Below are positions 1-5,749 of a DNA stretch of 9,375 nucleotides, in pieces (the first letter of the stretch is position 1; each line of letters begins with the position of its first letter). Source of the stretch: RYN-433 sp036558265 (GTDB lineage Bacteria; Planctomycetota; Phycisphaerae; Tepidisphaerales; Tepidisphaeraceae); the NCBI GenBank assembly GCA_036558265.1, contig DATBFY010000216.1, forward strand, positions 1 through 9,375, written 5' to 3'. Made by a program: the position numbers and the translations under genes. The notes below the pieces were generated by a model, which was not told the origin of the DNA, ran no database searches, and saw only the letters and a program-made list of their open reading frames with translations.

Positions 1-183
1 GATGCGCCGGCAGAAGGCGAGGGATGCTTGGAATTGTCCGGTGCTACCCGGGTGCTACCGGCTCAACCATCCCACCTCGAACCCGTGCCAGAATCCTGCT
101 CGGCGCTACCCGCCCCGCCTTCGCTACCGCCGCGCAGCAAACGGGGCGGATCAGCGTCAGCCAACCCGCCCCGTCCACGTCGT
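1..183 (+). other. left-edge region without a confident gene
   Basis: No gene can be supported here. One plus-strand frame is open from the window edge to a TAA at 183-185, directly before the hairpin at 184-206, so it could be the C-terminal end of a gene starting outside the window. Its translation matches no family I recognise and its codon third positions are only moderately GC-rich. The stretch also holds a tandem pair of the 9-mer GGTGCTACC (40-48 and 51-59), and the core GCTACC recurs near 104 and 122. Confidence 0.25.
40..59. repeat. tandem pair of GGTGCTACC
   Basis: The 9-mer GGTGCTACC occurs at 40-48 and again at 51-59, an 11-bp period or about one helical turn. Shorter GCTACC cores follow near 104-109 and 122-127. 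The spacing would suit a protein-binding site such as an arm-type integrase or repressor site, but the same pattern also gives a Gly-Ala-Thr-like coding repeat. Function is unknown. Confidence 0.4.
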
Positions 184-211
184 AATCCTTCCACGGTGGA
201 AGGATTTATTT
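184..211 (+). terminator. hairpin with T-rich tail, probable intrinsic terminator
   Basis: A perfect 10-bp inverted repeat (AATCCTTCCA at 184-193, TGGAAGGATT at 197-206) with a 3-base CGG loop is followed on the plus strand by TATTT. Read on the minus strand it begins at the stop codon of the 264-aa gene (TAA at 208-206) but lacks a T tract on that side. It best fits an end signal for plus-strand transcription coming from the left, and may also protect the 3' end of the minus-strand mRNA. Confidence 0.5.
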
Positions 212-1000
212 CCCCTGCCGCTCCGCCAGGGCGTTGACGGTTTCGTCGTTGACCCGCGTCCACATCGGCTCGTCCGCTTGGTCGGCCTCGGCAACCTCGA
301 AGGGGCGGCGTCCCGCAGCGTCCCAAAGCACCTCAGTCAATCGGGCGAATTCGTCCAACTGCTCGGTGTCCTTCACGAGATACCAGCGAGCCGTCTCGCG
401 CAGCTCCCGCCACAGTTCCGGCGCCGCCGTCATCAGGTTCGCCAACCGCGCCGCCGACTCGGGGTCGATACCATCGTCAACGGTAATGGTGGCGATGCGC
501 ACACCCATCCCGAAGTCGCCGACCAGCTCGTGGACGGCAAACGTCCGCGGGGCGATCGGCTTAAGGGGCGTGATCCACTGGCGAAGCTCGCCGTGGTATT
601 TCAGCCCCCGGTCGCCGGGCGCGGCGGTATTGCTCGTGGCGTTGTCAATGAAGGCGGGGTCGGGCTGGACATCTATGAGGTCCAGCATCCCCCACGCCTG
701 GACGATGAGTCGCCCTTTGCATGTGCGGACTACGGCATAGTCCGAATGCACCGCGATGATCACGCCCGCGTCATCGTTGTCCATCGCCAGCCGCACGGCC
801 ATGCCTGGGCGGGCATAGACGGGGACGCGCGCCTTCGGCAGTCGCGCTATCACCGTGCCGCCCTCGCCGTCGGGCAGTTCGATGCATTCAAAATCGGGAT
901 GAAACTCCTCGTGGCCAGTTCCATCGTCGTCGTCCATGACCATCTCCGCAGAATCCACTTCAACTACCGCGTTGCCGTCCACTTGTGACGGGTGTAACAT
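206..1000 (-). CDS. phage-type accessory protein, 264 aa, unknown function
   Basis: I chose the ATG at 1000 because GGAAAGG (1011-1005) precedes it by four bases; the open frame extends upstream to 1171 but only through the control region. The N-terminus is acidic (DDDD near residues 23-26). Residues 65-113 look like a small beta-rich fold (GVIIAV, DYAVV, GRLIV), perhaps a barrel like KOW or PRC domains. Residues 183-200 (ARLANLMTAAPELWREL) match the ANARLIAAAPELLEAL-type helix that ends many phage and plasmid accessory proteins of unknown role. The gene is divergent from the XRE repressor and has a matching divergent promoter candidate at 1140-1168, so it may be an early or lysogeny-controlled gene. 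No catalytic motif is visible. I am confident that it is coding but not of its function. Confidence 0.75.
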   Translation of the reverse strand: MLHPSQVDGNAVVEVDSAEMVMDDDDGTGHEEFHPDFECIELPDGEGGTVIARLPKARVPVYARPGMAVRLAMDNDDAGVIIAVHSDYAVVRTCKGRLIVQAWGMLDLIDVQPDPAFIDNATSNTAAPGDRGLKYHGELRQWITPLKPIAPRTFAVHELVGDFGMGVRIATITVDDGIDPESAARLANLMTAAPELWRELRETARWYLVKDTEQLDEFARLTEVLWDAAGRRPFEVAEADQADEPMWTRVNDETVNALAERQGK

Positions 1001-1139
1001 GGGACCTTTCCGGGCCTGCGTTGCCGTCCGTTCCCGCCAAGGTACATGACGGCTTCGCGGGCCTCCTTTGTTGATGCCGCCAGCATCCGACCGGCGGCGG
1101 GGGTTTAGTGAAGAAATGCAGTCGATGCGACCGATGACC

Positions 1140-1168
1140 CTTGTAAACCGCTGGTTGTCACATGTCAA
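1140..1168 (-). promoter_or_regulatory. divergent promoter candidate for the minus-strand gene
   Basis: Read on the minus strand, a perfect -35 box TTGACA (1168-1163) is followed after 17 bases by TACAAG (1145-1140), a 4/6 match to the -10 consensus. The predicted start is near 1133, giving a leader of about 130 nt before the ATG at 1000. The -35 box is the left arm of the inverted repeat described for the operator. Confidence 0.45.
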
Positions 1169-1181
1169 CATGCCGTTGACA
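1154..1181. promoter_or_regulatory. putative repressor operator with three half-sites
   Basis: TGTCAAC (1163-1169) and GTTGACA (1175-1181) form a perfect 7-bp inverted repeat with a 5-base spacer. A third half-site, GTTGTCA (1154-1160), differs by one base and pairs imperfectly with 1163-1169 across 2 bases. The two arms coincide with the -35 boxes of the two divergent promoters, so a dimer bound here would occlude both. The natural binder is the adjacent XRE protein. Part of the symmetry is expected because both arms contain consensus -35 boxes; only the extra G/C pair and the third half-site are independent evidence. Confidence 0.5.
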
Positions 1182-1205
1182 GAAAAATCGCGCGCGGGTT
1201 ACAAT
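1176..1205 (+). promoter_or_regulatory. near-consensus sigma70 promoter of the XRE operon
   Basis: TTGACA (1176-1181, 6/6) is followed after 18 bases by TACAAT (1200-1205, 5/6). The usual start, 7 bases past the -10 box, is G1212, the first base of an in-frame GTG. The ATG at 1206 would lie upstream of the transcript. This implies a leaderless mRNA. Confidence 0.7.
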
Positions 1206-1403
1206 ATGCCTGTGGACACGCAGAAGATTAAATCGCTTCGCGAAAGGCGGGGATGGTCGCAGGAAGAGGCCGCGCAGGAAGCAAAGTTGAAGTCGCGGCA
1301 GGCGTGGAACAACATCGAATCGGGGCGCCGCATCCCCCGCATCGACACCCTCGAAAAGATCGCCGCGGCGTTGGGAGTGAAGGCAAGGGACCTACTGAAG
1401 TAA
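1206..1403 (+). CDS. XRE/Cro-cI family transcriptional regulator, 65 aa
   Basis: A single helix-turn-helix domain fills the protein. Residues 18-28 (SQEEAAQEAKL) are the second helix, 30-44 (SRQAWNNIESGRRIP) the recognition helix region, and TLEKIAAALGVKARDLL is the classic closing helix pair of HTH_3 proteins. It would bind DNA as a dimer, most likely at 1154-1181 directly upstream, repressing its own promoter and the divergent one. There is no dimerisation or LexA-like self-cleavage domain, so the size is Cro-like. The frame opens at 1068, but only ATG 1206 or GTG 1212 fit the domain. GTG 1212 (63 aa) is the likelier start because it coincides with the predicted transcription start, and neither start has a Shine-Dalgarno. 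The partner gene begins 9 bases after the stop. Family assignment is secure; the role as phage repressor is inferred from position. Confidence 0.9.
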   Translation: MPVDTQKIKSLRERRGWSQEEAAQEAKLKSRQAWNNIESGRRIPRIDTLEKIAAALGVKARDLLK

Positions 1404-1412
1404 GGGACGACG

Positions 1413-1658
1413 ATGGAGCCAGCATTGACCGACGATCTCTTCCCGCACGACTTCACGCTGGACGAGCGAAAGGTTTTCAGCGAGATCCTGCTTTTGGCGG
1501 GCTTCATGAATCACGCGAACCCCAATGCCGACTTTGTAAAAATGCTCGAAGGGGCGACCGCCGTGTATCGGTGGGAACATCCAGAACACGCCGAAATAAT
1601 CCGGACTCGCCTTCCGGTGCTGATAGCCTTTCTGAACGCGGGCGGAAACCGGATTTAG
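1413..1658 (+). CDS. small protein cotranscribed with the XRE regulator, 81 aa
   Basis: The ATG at 1413 has a good Shine-Dalgarno, AAGGGA (1402-1407), five bases upstream and overlapping the end of the XRE gene; the intergenic gap is 9 bases, so the two are one operon. The product is mostly helical and fairly acidic, with an aromatic/acidic patch (YRWEHPEHAEIIRTRL, residues 52-67). There is no signal peptide, membrane segment or known catalytic motif. I do not recognise the family. An XRE gene with a small partner can be a toxin-antitoxin pair or a repressor with an anti-repressor; nothing in this sequence decides between these. The operon ends at the terminator 14 bases downstream. Confidence 0.7.
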   Translation: MEPALTDDLFPHDFTLDERKVFSEILLLAGFMNHANPNADFVKMLEGATAVYRWEHPEHAEIIRTRLPVLIAFLNAGGNRI

Positions 1659-1671
1659 AAACACAACGCAG

Positions 1672-1704
1672 CGCCCCGGACTTCGGTTCGGGGCGTTTGC
1701 TTTT
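1672..1704 (+). terminator. intrinsic terminator of the XRE operon
   Basis: CGCCCCGGA (1672-1680) pairs with TTCGGGGCG (1687-1695) around a CTTCGG loop, giving a 9-bp stem with one G-T pair. It is followed by TTTGCTTTT (1696-1704). The loop is of the stable UUCG type. It begins 13 bases after the stop codon of the 81-aa gene and isolates the next plus-strand gene. Confidence 0.85.
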
Positions 1705-1715
1705 GACGGGGTTTT

Positions 1716-1721
1716 TATAAT
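1716..1721 (+). promoter_or_regulatory. perfect TATAAT -10 box, candidate promoter of the secreted-protein gene
   Basis: TATAAT lies 12 bases past the terminator T tract and 57 bases before the ATG at 1779. No convincing -35 box sits 16-18 bases upstream (TTGACG at 1703 is too close), so an activator may be needed, or the hexamer may be chance in a T-rich stretch. Confidence 0.35.
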
Positions 1722-1778
1722 GGCGGGGACGGGGCGGGTGGTATCATCCTCCGCGCAACCTTTTAATCGGGAGGTCCT

Positions 1779-2297
1779 ATGCGTTGGTGGGTGATCCTGG
1801 GTCTGGTGCTGACGGCGGCAATGGCAGGTGCGGCGGACGACAAGCCCGTCGTCCCTCCGATCGATCCTGACGTGTTCAAGGAAGCCACGGCGCGACTGGC
1901 GGCGAAGGCGACGACCCGCCCGGATGAAATCGCCCGGCTCAAGGCGGAGAACTCCGCGCTGCGGGCCGAGATCGCCAACCTCAAGCTACAGGTCGAGCAA
2001 CTCCAGCACGCGGCGGGCATCGACGCGCCGGTGGCGCAGGAGCAGCGCGTCCAGTACGCGATGAAGACCCACACCCCCGTCCGGGGGATGAGCCTCGCCC
2101 AACTCACCACCTTCGCCAGCATCAGGGACATGGACGACGCGCCGCCAGACGACGGGCATACGCGCCACCTTCGCGTGTCGGTGCTGCGCAACGCGGGCAG
2201 CGAAATCTATGAGGTCATCGCGACCGACGGGGTTATCACCAGCGTCCAGACCTTCGGCGTTGGCCGCTCGCGGCAGTGGCGTCCGGGCGCGCCTTAG
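1779..2297 (+). CDS. secreted coiled-coil protein, 172 aa, possible moron
   Basis: The N-terminus is a clear Sec signal peptide: MR, a hydrophobic core WWVILGLVLTAAM, and an AGA-A cleavage site after residue 18. Residues 48-78 form a strong coiled coil (EIARLKAENSALRAEIANL and onward), so it is likely an oligomer outside the cytoplasm. The C-terminal part (residues 125-165) looks beta-rich (LRVSVL, YEVIATDG). There is no lipobox, membrane anchor or enzyme motif. The start is supported by CGGGAGG (1768-1774) four bases upstream. The gene stands between a terminator on its left and a convergent late operon on its right, the arrangement typical of a moron carrying its own signals. A spanin or lysis role is possible because of signal plus coiled coil, but the length and the lack of an anchor argue against a classical Rz. 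Its stop overlaps that of the opposing gene. Confidence 0.7.
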   Translation: MRWWVILGLVLTAAMAGAADDKPVVPPIDPDVFKEATARLAAKATTRPDEIARLKAENSALRAEIANLKLQVEQLQHAAGIDAPVAQEQRVQYAMKTHTPVRGMSLAQLTTFASIRDMDDAPPDDGHTRHLRVSVLRNAGSEIYEVIATDGVITSVQTFGVGRSRQWRPGAP

Positions 2298-2572
2298 TTC
2301 AACCCGTCCGCGACGGTGCCGATCGCCACGTTGATGCGGGTGCGGCGGCGCAGCAGTTCCTGGGCGAGCATTTCCAGCCCCTTGTCGAGTCCGGCCATGT
2401 TCACGCGAACCTGACCGATGGCGTCGATCGTGCTGGCGTCCCCATCCGCCACGTCCATGCTCAGCCGCGGGTCATCCCCAACGTCGCGGATCAGCGCGAG
2501 CAGTTCCGGCGACAGACCATCAATCACGCTGGCGAGGCCAGCCAGGGCGGCGTGTAGTTGTTCCCGTGTCAC
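2294..2572 (-). CDS. last gene of the late operon, 92-aa helical protein
   Basis: This starts with GTG at 2572, two bases after the stop of the tape-measure-like gene, with Shine-Dalgarno GGAGGA (2586-2581) eight bases upstream, so it is translationally coupled. The product is mostly helical with many leucines (residues 5-30 and 56-77) and no membrane or catalytic motif. Position after the tape measure suggests a tail or tail-tip accessory protein, but I do not recognise a family. Its TAA (2296-2294) overlaps the TAG of the convergent gene, leaving no room for a terminator between the two. Confidence 0.65.
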   Translation of the reverse strand: MTREQLHAALAGLASVIDGLSPELLALIRDVGDDPRLSMDVADGDASTIDAIGQVRVNMAGLDKGLEMLAQELLRRRTRINVAIGTVADGLN

Positions 2573-2574
2573 GT

Positions 2575-4221
2575 TTAGAATCCTCCGTAGGGCAGGGGTG
2601 CTTTCATCCGCAGATCGAGCGCGGCGCCGTGCGGGTTGTCCGACAGCTTGATGATCGCCTTCAGGATGTCCTGTAAGAGTTTGTCCGTGGTGTTCATCGT
2701 CTTCGTGGTGCCCCCGCCCATCAGGGACTCGGCGCTGGCCAGCCCGTCGCCCACCACGCCCTGGCCACGGATGAAACTGCGGATGGCCCGACGCGCCATC
2801 GCCCGGTCCTCAAGGATCGGCCGATGTACCAGCGCGTCCGGCGCCTGACCCAAGCCGACGTTGATGCGTTGGGCGTGTCCGCCGCCCTGGATTCCCAGCT
2901 CCGCCGACATGCCCCGCGCCTGGGCGATCGCGGCCACGATCTTCGCGTTCCGCTGCCCGAACTCGTTGGGCGTGCCCTCGATGTCCGCCTGCATCTCGCG
3001 CAACCGGGTGAACGTGTCCGCGGTGGCGTGAAGCCCCCGGAAGTGCGCGACCGCCTCGCCCGCGCCGGTCTGGGTATCGAGGCTGAACTGGTTTCGCTCC
3101 CGCTCCCGCGCGGCGTTGGTGTCAAATTCTTTCAGGAGTTGGGCGTTGCGGGCGGCGAGGAAGAAACGATCCTGCGGGTTGTTGAACTCCGCCAGCCGCG
3201 CTTCGCTCTGAAGCCGCGTCGCCAGGGCATATCGCTCCGCGGCGAACGGCGTCCGCGCCGTGCGCAACCGGCTCGTCTCCTGCTCCGCCATCACCATCTT
3301 CTGCCGCTCACCCGCTTCCAGCTTTACCCGCTCCATCTTGAGCCGTTCCTCTTCTTTGACGGCGTCCAGATGCTTCTGCGCATCGGCAAAGGCATAGTGG
3401 CGTTGGTCGAGCGAATCGAAGGGATTGGCGTAGTCCAGTTCCAGCCCCTTCTGTGCGTAGCCGGAACGCACCTCCTGAATCCGCTTGGCGCTCGCGGCCT
3501 GCTGGATCTTCAAGGGGTTGCCCTCGATCTCCGCCATGGCCAGGGGGTGCGCCCTCATCCCCACCTCCGCATCGACGCGGGCGCGGAGGGATCGGGTGAG
3601 GCCAAGGAACTCGTCGGCGATCTTGTTCATCGTCCCCAGCACGGGGATCGACTGCGTCGCCTGGACTTTTCCCATCTGCCCGTTGAGTGCCGCCAAGGCA
3701 TCGGACGAACCGGAGAGGCGCGTCGCGGACTCATACTGCGCGCCCGACATGCCAAACTGCGCGGCGGTGCTGAAACCGGCGCGGGCGATGCTCAACCCGG
3801 CAAAGGCTTCCAGCAACGGGTTGCCGCTCGCCACCATGCGCGATCGGGACGGGGCACGCACGGCCGCGGCCAGGTCCGCCAGGGGACCCGTCCCAAACCC
3901 GCCGGCGGCAGCGCGGGCGCGCACTTCGTTTAGCTGGGCCTGGGTGATCGCCCCCGCCTTCCGTGCCGCATCGGCCAGCCCCCGCTGGTCCAGCTCAGCC
4001 ACGACTTGCAGCTTGACCGACTCGCGCTGGATGCGGCGCCGGATCGCGTCGAGGCTTCGGACAATCTGCGTCTGCTCGAAGTCGATTTGCGGTTGGACTT
4101 TGGTGTCTTTCGCGAGCTTCGCGACGCTGGCCAGCGCCTGCTTAAGCTCGGACGTGTCGCCGCTGACGGTGTAGGTGATGCCGCCGCTTCCGACGCGGGC
4201 GGATGAGAGGGGTGCGACCAT
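2575..4221 (-). CDS. tape-measure-like tail protein, 548 aa
   Basis: This is the longest gene of the operon. It begins with GITYTVSGDTSELKQAL (residues 14-30), close to the opening of many phage tape-measure proteins (a short strand, then GDTS and a helix). Most of the rest is helical: charged helices at 47-105, a small-residue and hydrophobic stretch at 134-165, a long coiled-coil-prone stretch at about 275-375 rich in E, R, K and Q, and glycine-rich turns near 443-460 and 500-506. A tape measure sets tail length and occupies the tail tube. Length and helical content fit, but it is short for the class and has no lysozyme or peptidase domain. ATG 4221 is backed by GAAGGA just upstream, and lies two bases after the previous stop. 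It could instead be another long helical virion protein. Assignment rests on its N-terminus, composition and position. Confidence 0.6.
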   Translation of the reverse strand: MVAPLSSARVGSGGITYTVSGDTSELKQALASVAKLAKDTKVQPQIDFEQTQIVRSLDAIRRRIQRESVKLQVVAELDQRGLADAARKAGAITQAQLNEVRARAAAGGFGTGPLADLAAAVRAPSRSRMVASGNPLLEAFAGLSIARAGFSTAAQFGMSGAQYESATRLSGSSDALAALNGQMGKVQATQSIPVLGTMNKIADEFLGLTRSLRARVDAEVGMRAHPLAMAEIEGNPLKIQQAASAKRIQEVRSGYAQKGLELDYANPFDSLDQRHYAFADAQKHLDAVKEEERLKMERVKLEAGERQKMVMAEQETSRLRTARTPFAAERYALATRLQSEARLAEFNNPQDRFFLAARNAQLLKEFDTNAARERERNQFSLDTQTGAGEAVAHFRGLHATADTFTRLREMQADIEGTPNEFGQRNAKIVAAIAQARGMSAELGIQGGGHAQRINVGLGQAPDALVHRPILEDRAMARRAIRSFIRGQGVVGDGLASAESLMGGGTTKTMNTTDKLLQDILKAIIKLSDNPHGAALDLRMKAPLPYGGF

Positions 4222-4223
4222 GG

Positions 4224-4427
4224 TTATCCTTCGGGGTTGGGTTGGGGGTTGGGGTTGGGCGTGGTGCCGTCGTCCTGGGTTTCAGGTTCGTCGCGGCCCA
4301 TCAGTCGGGGCAGGACGAACCGGCGGAAGTATTCCGTCTGCGCAGCGCGGCGGCACAAGCCATCCGCGGCGATGCGTGCGGCGTCGGCGTGGCGGACGCT
4401 ATAGCTATCGGGGCGTGGTCGGGTCAT
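4224..4427 (-). CDS. 67-aa protein with an Asn-Pro repeat tail
   Basis: ATG 4427 overlaps the end of the 332-aa gene by 23 bases in another frame, and GAGGTGG (4440-4434) lies six bases upstream. The stop is two bases before the tape-measure start. Residues 1-45 are basic and helical (RHADAARIAADGLCRRAAQ). Residues 46-55 are acidic and 56-66 form a low-complexity tail PNPNPQPNPEG. A small gene directly before a tape measure is where tail assembly chaperones usually lie, but no slippery site or homology supports that role here. The repeat tail is encoded by the C-rich strand of a strong G-quadruplex motif. Confidence 0.65.
   Translation of the reverse strand: MTRPRPDSYSVRHADAARIAADGLCRRAAQTEYFRRFVLPRLMGRDEPETQDDGTTPNPNPQPNPEG
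4233..4259 (+). repeat. G-quadruplex-type repeat, G3-5 TT x5
   Basis: Five runs of three to five G separated by TT lie on the plus strand: GGGG, GGG, GGGGG, GGGG, GGG. This is a canonical telomere-like G-quadruplex motif. For the minus-strand operon it lies on the template strand, at the 3' end of the 67-aa gene and 12 bases before the tape-measure start codon. Confidence 0.75.
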
Positions 4428-5403
4428 TGGGGTCCACCTCGATCGCGGAAACGAGCTTCAATTCATCGAAGTCGATTTCGTCGTAAATGGAAAATTCGGC
4501 CCAGCCATTGCCCTTCTTGTTGTTCGGGTAGTTGCCGAGCACCGGATCGATGTCGGTGGGCGTGATCCCCGTGGCGGCGTCCACGAACAGCTCGACGGGA
4601 TCCCAACCCTCGCCGTCGGTCACGATGCTGCCATTGCGCTTGGGCTTTGGCTTCCAGCGGAAGGCGTAGGTAACGATCCAATCGAATTGCGCGGCGCCGG
4701 TGACAACCTCAGGACTGCCGAGTTGCCCAAGGTTGCGCGGGATGGGCGAGTCGATGAAGCCGCTGATGCTTTCACACAGCCACTCCCGCGCCTCACCGCC
4801 CTGCCAGGGCTTGGAGTTGAGCTTGCGGCCATACTTGACATTCTTCTTGAACGGTGACGATTTCTCCAAATAGACGATATCCAGCGTCGATTCGGGGACG
4901 AGCTTCGGGAAGGCGGCGAGGGAATACTCGTAGCCGCTGGCGCCGCGATCGTTCAGCGGCGGATCGGGGTAGGGCTTGTCTTGGGCTATCGACTGAAGTT
5001 GGTTGCTGGAATCGGTGATCGGCCCCTTGTATCCCACGCGCATCCGCCGGCCCGTCTTGTCCACGAAAGAATCCTGAACCGAACTCACCCCGTTAATGCG
5101 AACGTCCAGCAGGCGGCGCCGCACCTTCACATACCTCACCCTGACCCATAGCGCGTTGCGGGCTTTTTCCGGCGGCGCGAGGTCCACTTGCCGCATGACG
5201 AAATCGGGTTGCGTGGGGTGTGGGTCACCGGGCCTGGGAAGCCCCTTGCCGGTGGTGCTGTCCGATGCGTAAATCGCATCGGTATCAATGCGGGTCGTGG
5301 AGTCCAGACCGTCCACGCGAAAGACGCGCGTCAGGTCCGCCCCTTTGTCGTCCTCGAAGTAGCGGTGCCCTTCAACTAAATCTTCGGTGATCGTGATGGC
5401 CAT
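4405..5403 (-). CDS. putative tail structural protein, 332 aa
   Basis: This is a beta-rich, soluble protein with no signal peptide. Recognisable pieces are GKGLPRPGDPHPTQP (52-66), LWVRVRYVKV (85-94), SKPWQGGEAREWLCESISG (197-215), FDWIVTYAFRWK (240-251), WDPVELFVDA (267-276) and a C-terminal DFDELKL (311-317). I remember similar arrangements in uncharacterised prophage proteins of planctomycetes, but cannot name a family. Lying between the head-tail connector-like gene and the tape measure, it is the best candidate here for a major tail or tail-terminator-type protein. ATG 5403 is the first start in frame (a TGA lies just upstream). The good Shine-Dalgarno AGGAG (5422-5418) is 14 bases away, too far for normal use. 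Confidence 0.6.
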   Translation of the reverse strand: MAITITEDLVEGHRYFEDDKGADLTRVFRVDGLDSTTRIDTDAIYASDSTTGKGLPRPGDPHPTQPDFVMRQVDLAPPEKARNALWVRVRYVKVRRRLLDVRINGVSSVQDSFVDKTGRRMRVGYKGPITDSSNQLQSIAQDKPYPDPPLNDRGASGYEYSLAAFPKLVPESTLDIVYLEKSSPFKKNVKYGRKLNSKPWQGGEAREWLCESISGFIDSPIPRNLGQLGSPEVVTGAAQFDWIVTYAFRWKPKPKRNGSIVTDGEGWDPVELFVDAATGITPTDIDPVLGNYPNNKKGNGWAEFSIYDEIDFDELKLVSAIEVDPNDPTTPR

Positions 5404-5479
5404 TCTTCATGGCCTGTCTCCTATGCATGCCGCGCGCTCCCACGCGCATCAGTTCACGGGCGCGACCGTCGCGCCGCTG

Positions 5480-5749
5480 TCAGTTGTTGTCCTTATTCTC
5501 CATCGCTTCCATCCGCTTCGCCCGCAGGAGCATCGCGACGTTGTCGGCGGCGTTCATCAGGTCCTGCAGTGCCGTCGCATGGGCCACGAGCAGCGCGGCC
5601 GTAGCTTCATATTCGCTGGTTTCGGCGACGGTCCCGGGCGTCGATGCCTCTAGCCGCTTCGCGAAGTCGTTGAGCTTGTCGAGGTTGGTTTTCGCCCACC
5701 CGGTGGTGGTGCTGATCAGCGTCTGCTGGAATAACTTGAAGTCGATCAT
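5480..5749 (-). CDS. 89-aa helical protein after gp10
   Basis: It starts in an ATGA overlap with the stop of the gp10-like gene (5749-5746), with an AAGGA-type ribosome site just upstream, so translation is coupled. The product is almost wholly helical (residues 3-35 and 46-84) with no cysteines, membrane segment or known motif, and ends in a charged KDNN tail. In this slot phages usually carry a tail completion or connector protein, but the sequence itself shows no such signature. Unknown function. Confidence 0.65.
   Translation of the reverse strand: MIDFKLFQQTLISTTTGWAKTNLDKLNDFAKRLEASTPGTVAETSEYEATAALLVAHATALQDLMNAADNVAMLLRAKRMEAMENKDNN

Noticed and set aside
2..988. A 328-codon plus-strand frame at the left edge
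   Set aside because: It is antisense to the 264-aa gene and runs through the hairpin; the product is Arg/His/Pro-rich and unlike any family.
1703..1721. TTGACG plus TATAAT as a full promoter for the secreted-protein gene
   Set aside because: The spacing is only 7 bases, far below the 16-18 needed; only the -10 hexamer is kept as a weak candidate.
2304..2316. CCGTC-CGC-GACGG hairpin after the plus-strand gene as a terminator
   Set aside because: The stem is only 5 bp, no T tract follows, and it lies inside the opposing coding sequence.
2824..3933. A 369-codon plus-strand frame opposite the tape-measure-like gene
   Set aside because: The composition is that of a GC-rich shadow, there is no ribosome site, and it is opposite a well-supported gene in a packed operon.
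4405..4427. Programmed frameshift joining the 332-aa and 67-aa genes, as in tail assembly chaperones
   Set aside because: The 23-base overlap has no heptameric slippery sequence, the required shift is +1 rather than the usual -1, and the 67-aa gene has its own ATG and ribosome site.
5428..5449. GC-rich hairpin between the 89-aa and 332-aa genes as a terminator
   Set aside because: The stem is short with a bulge and no T tract follows; the genes appear cotranscribed.
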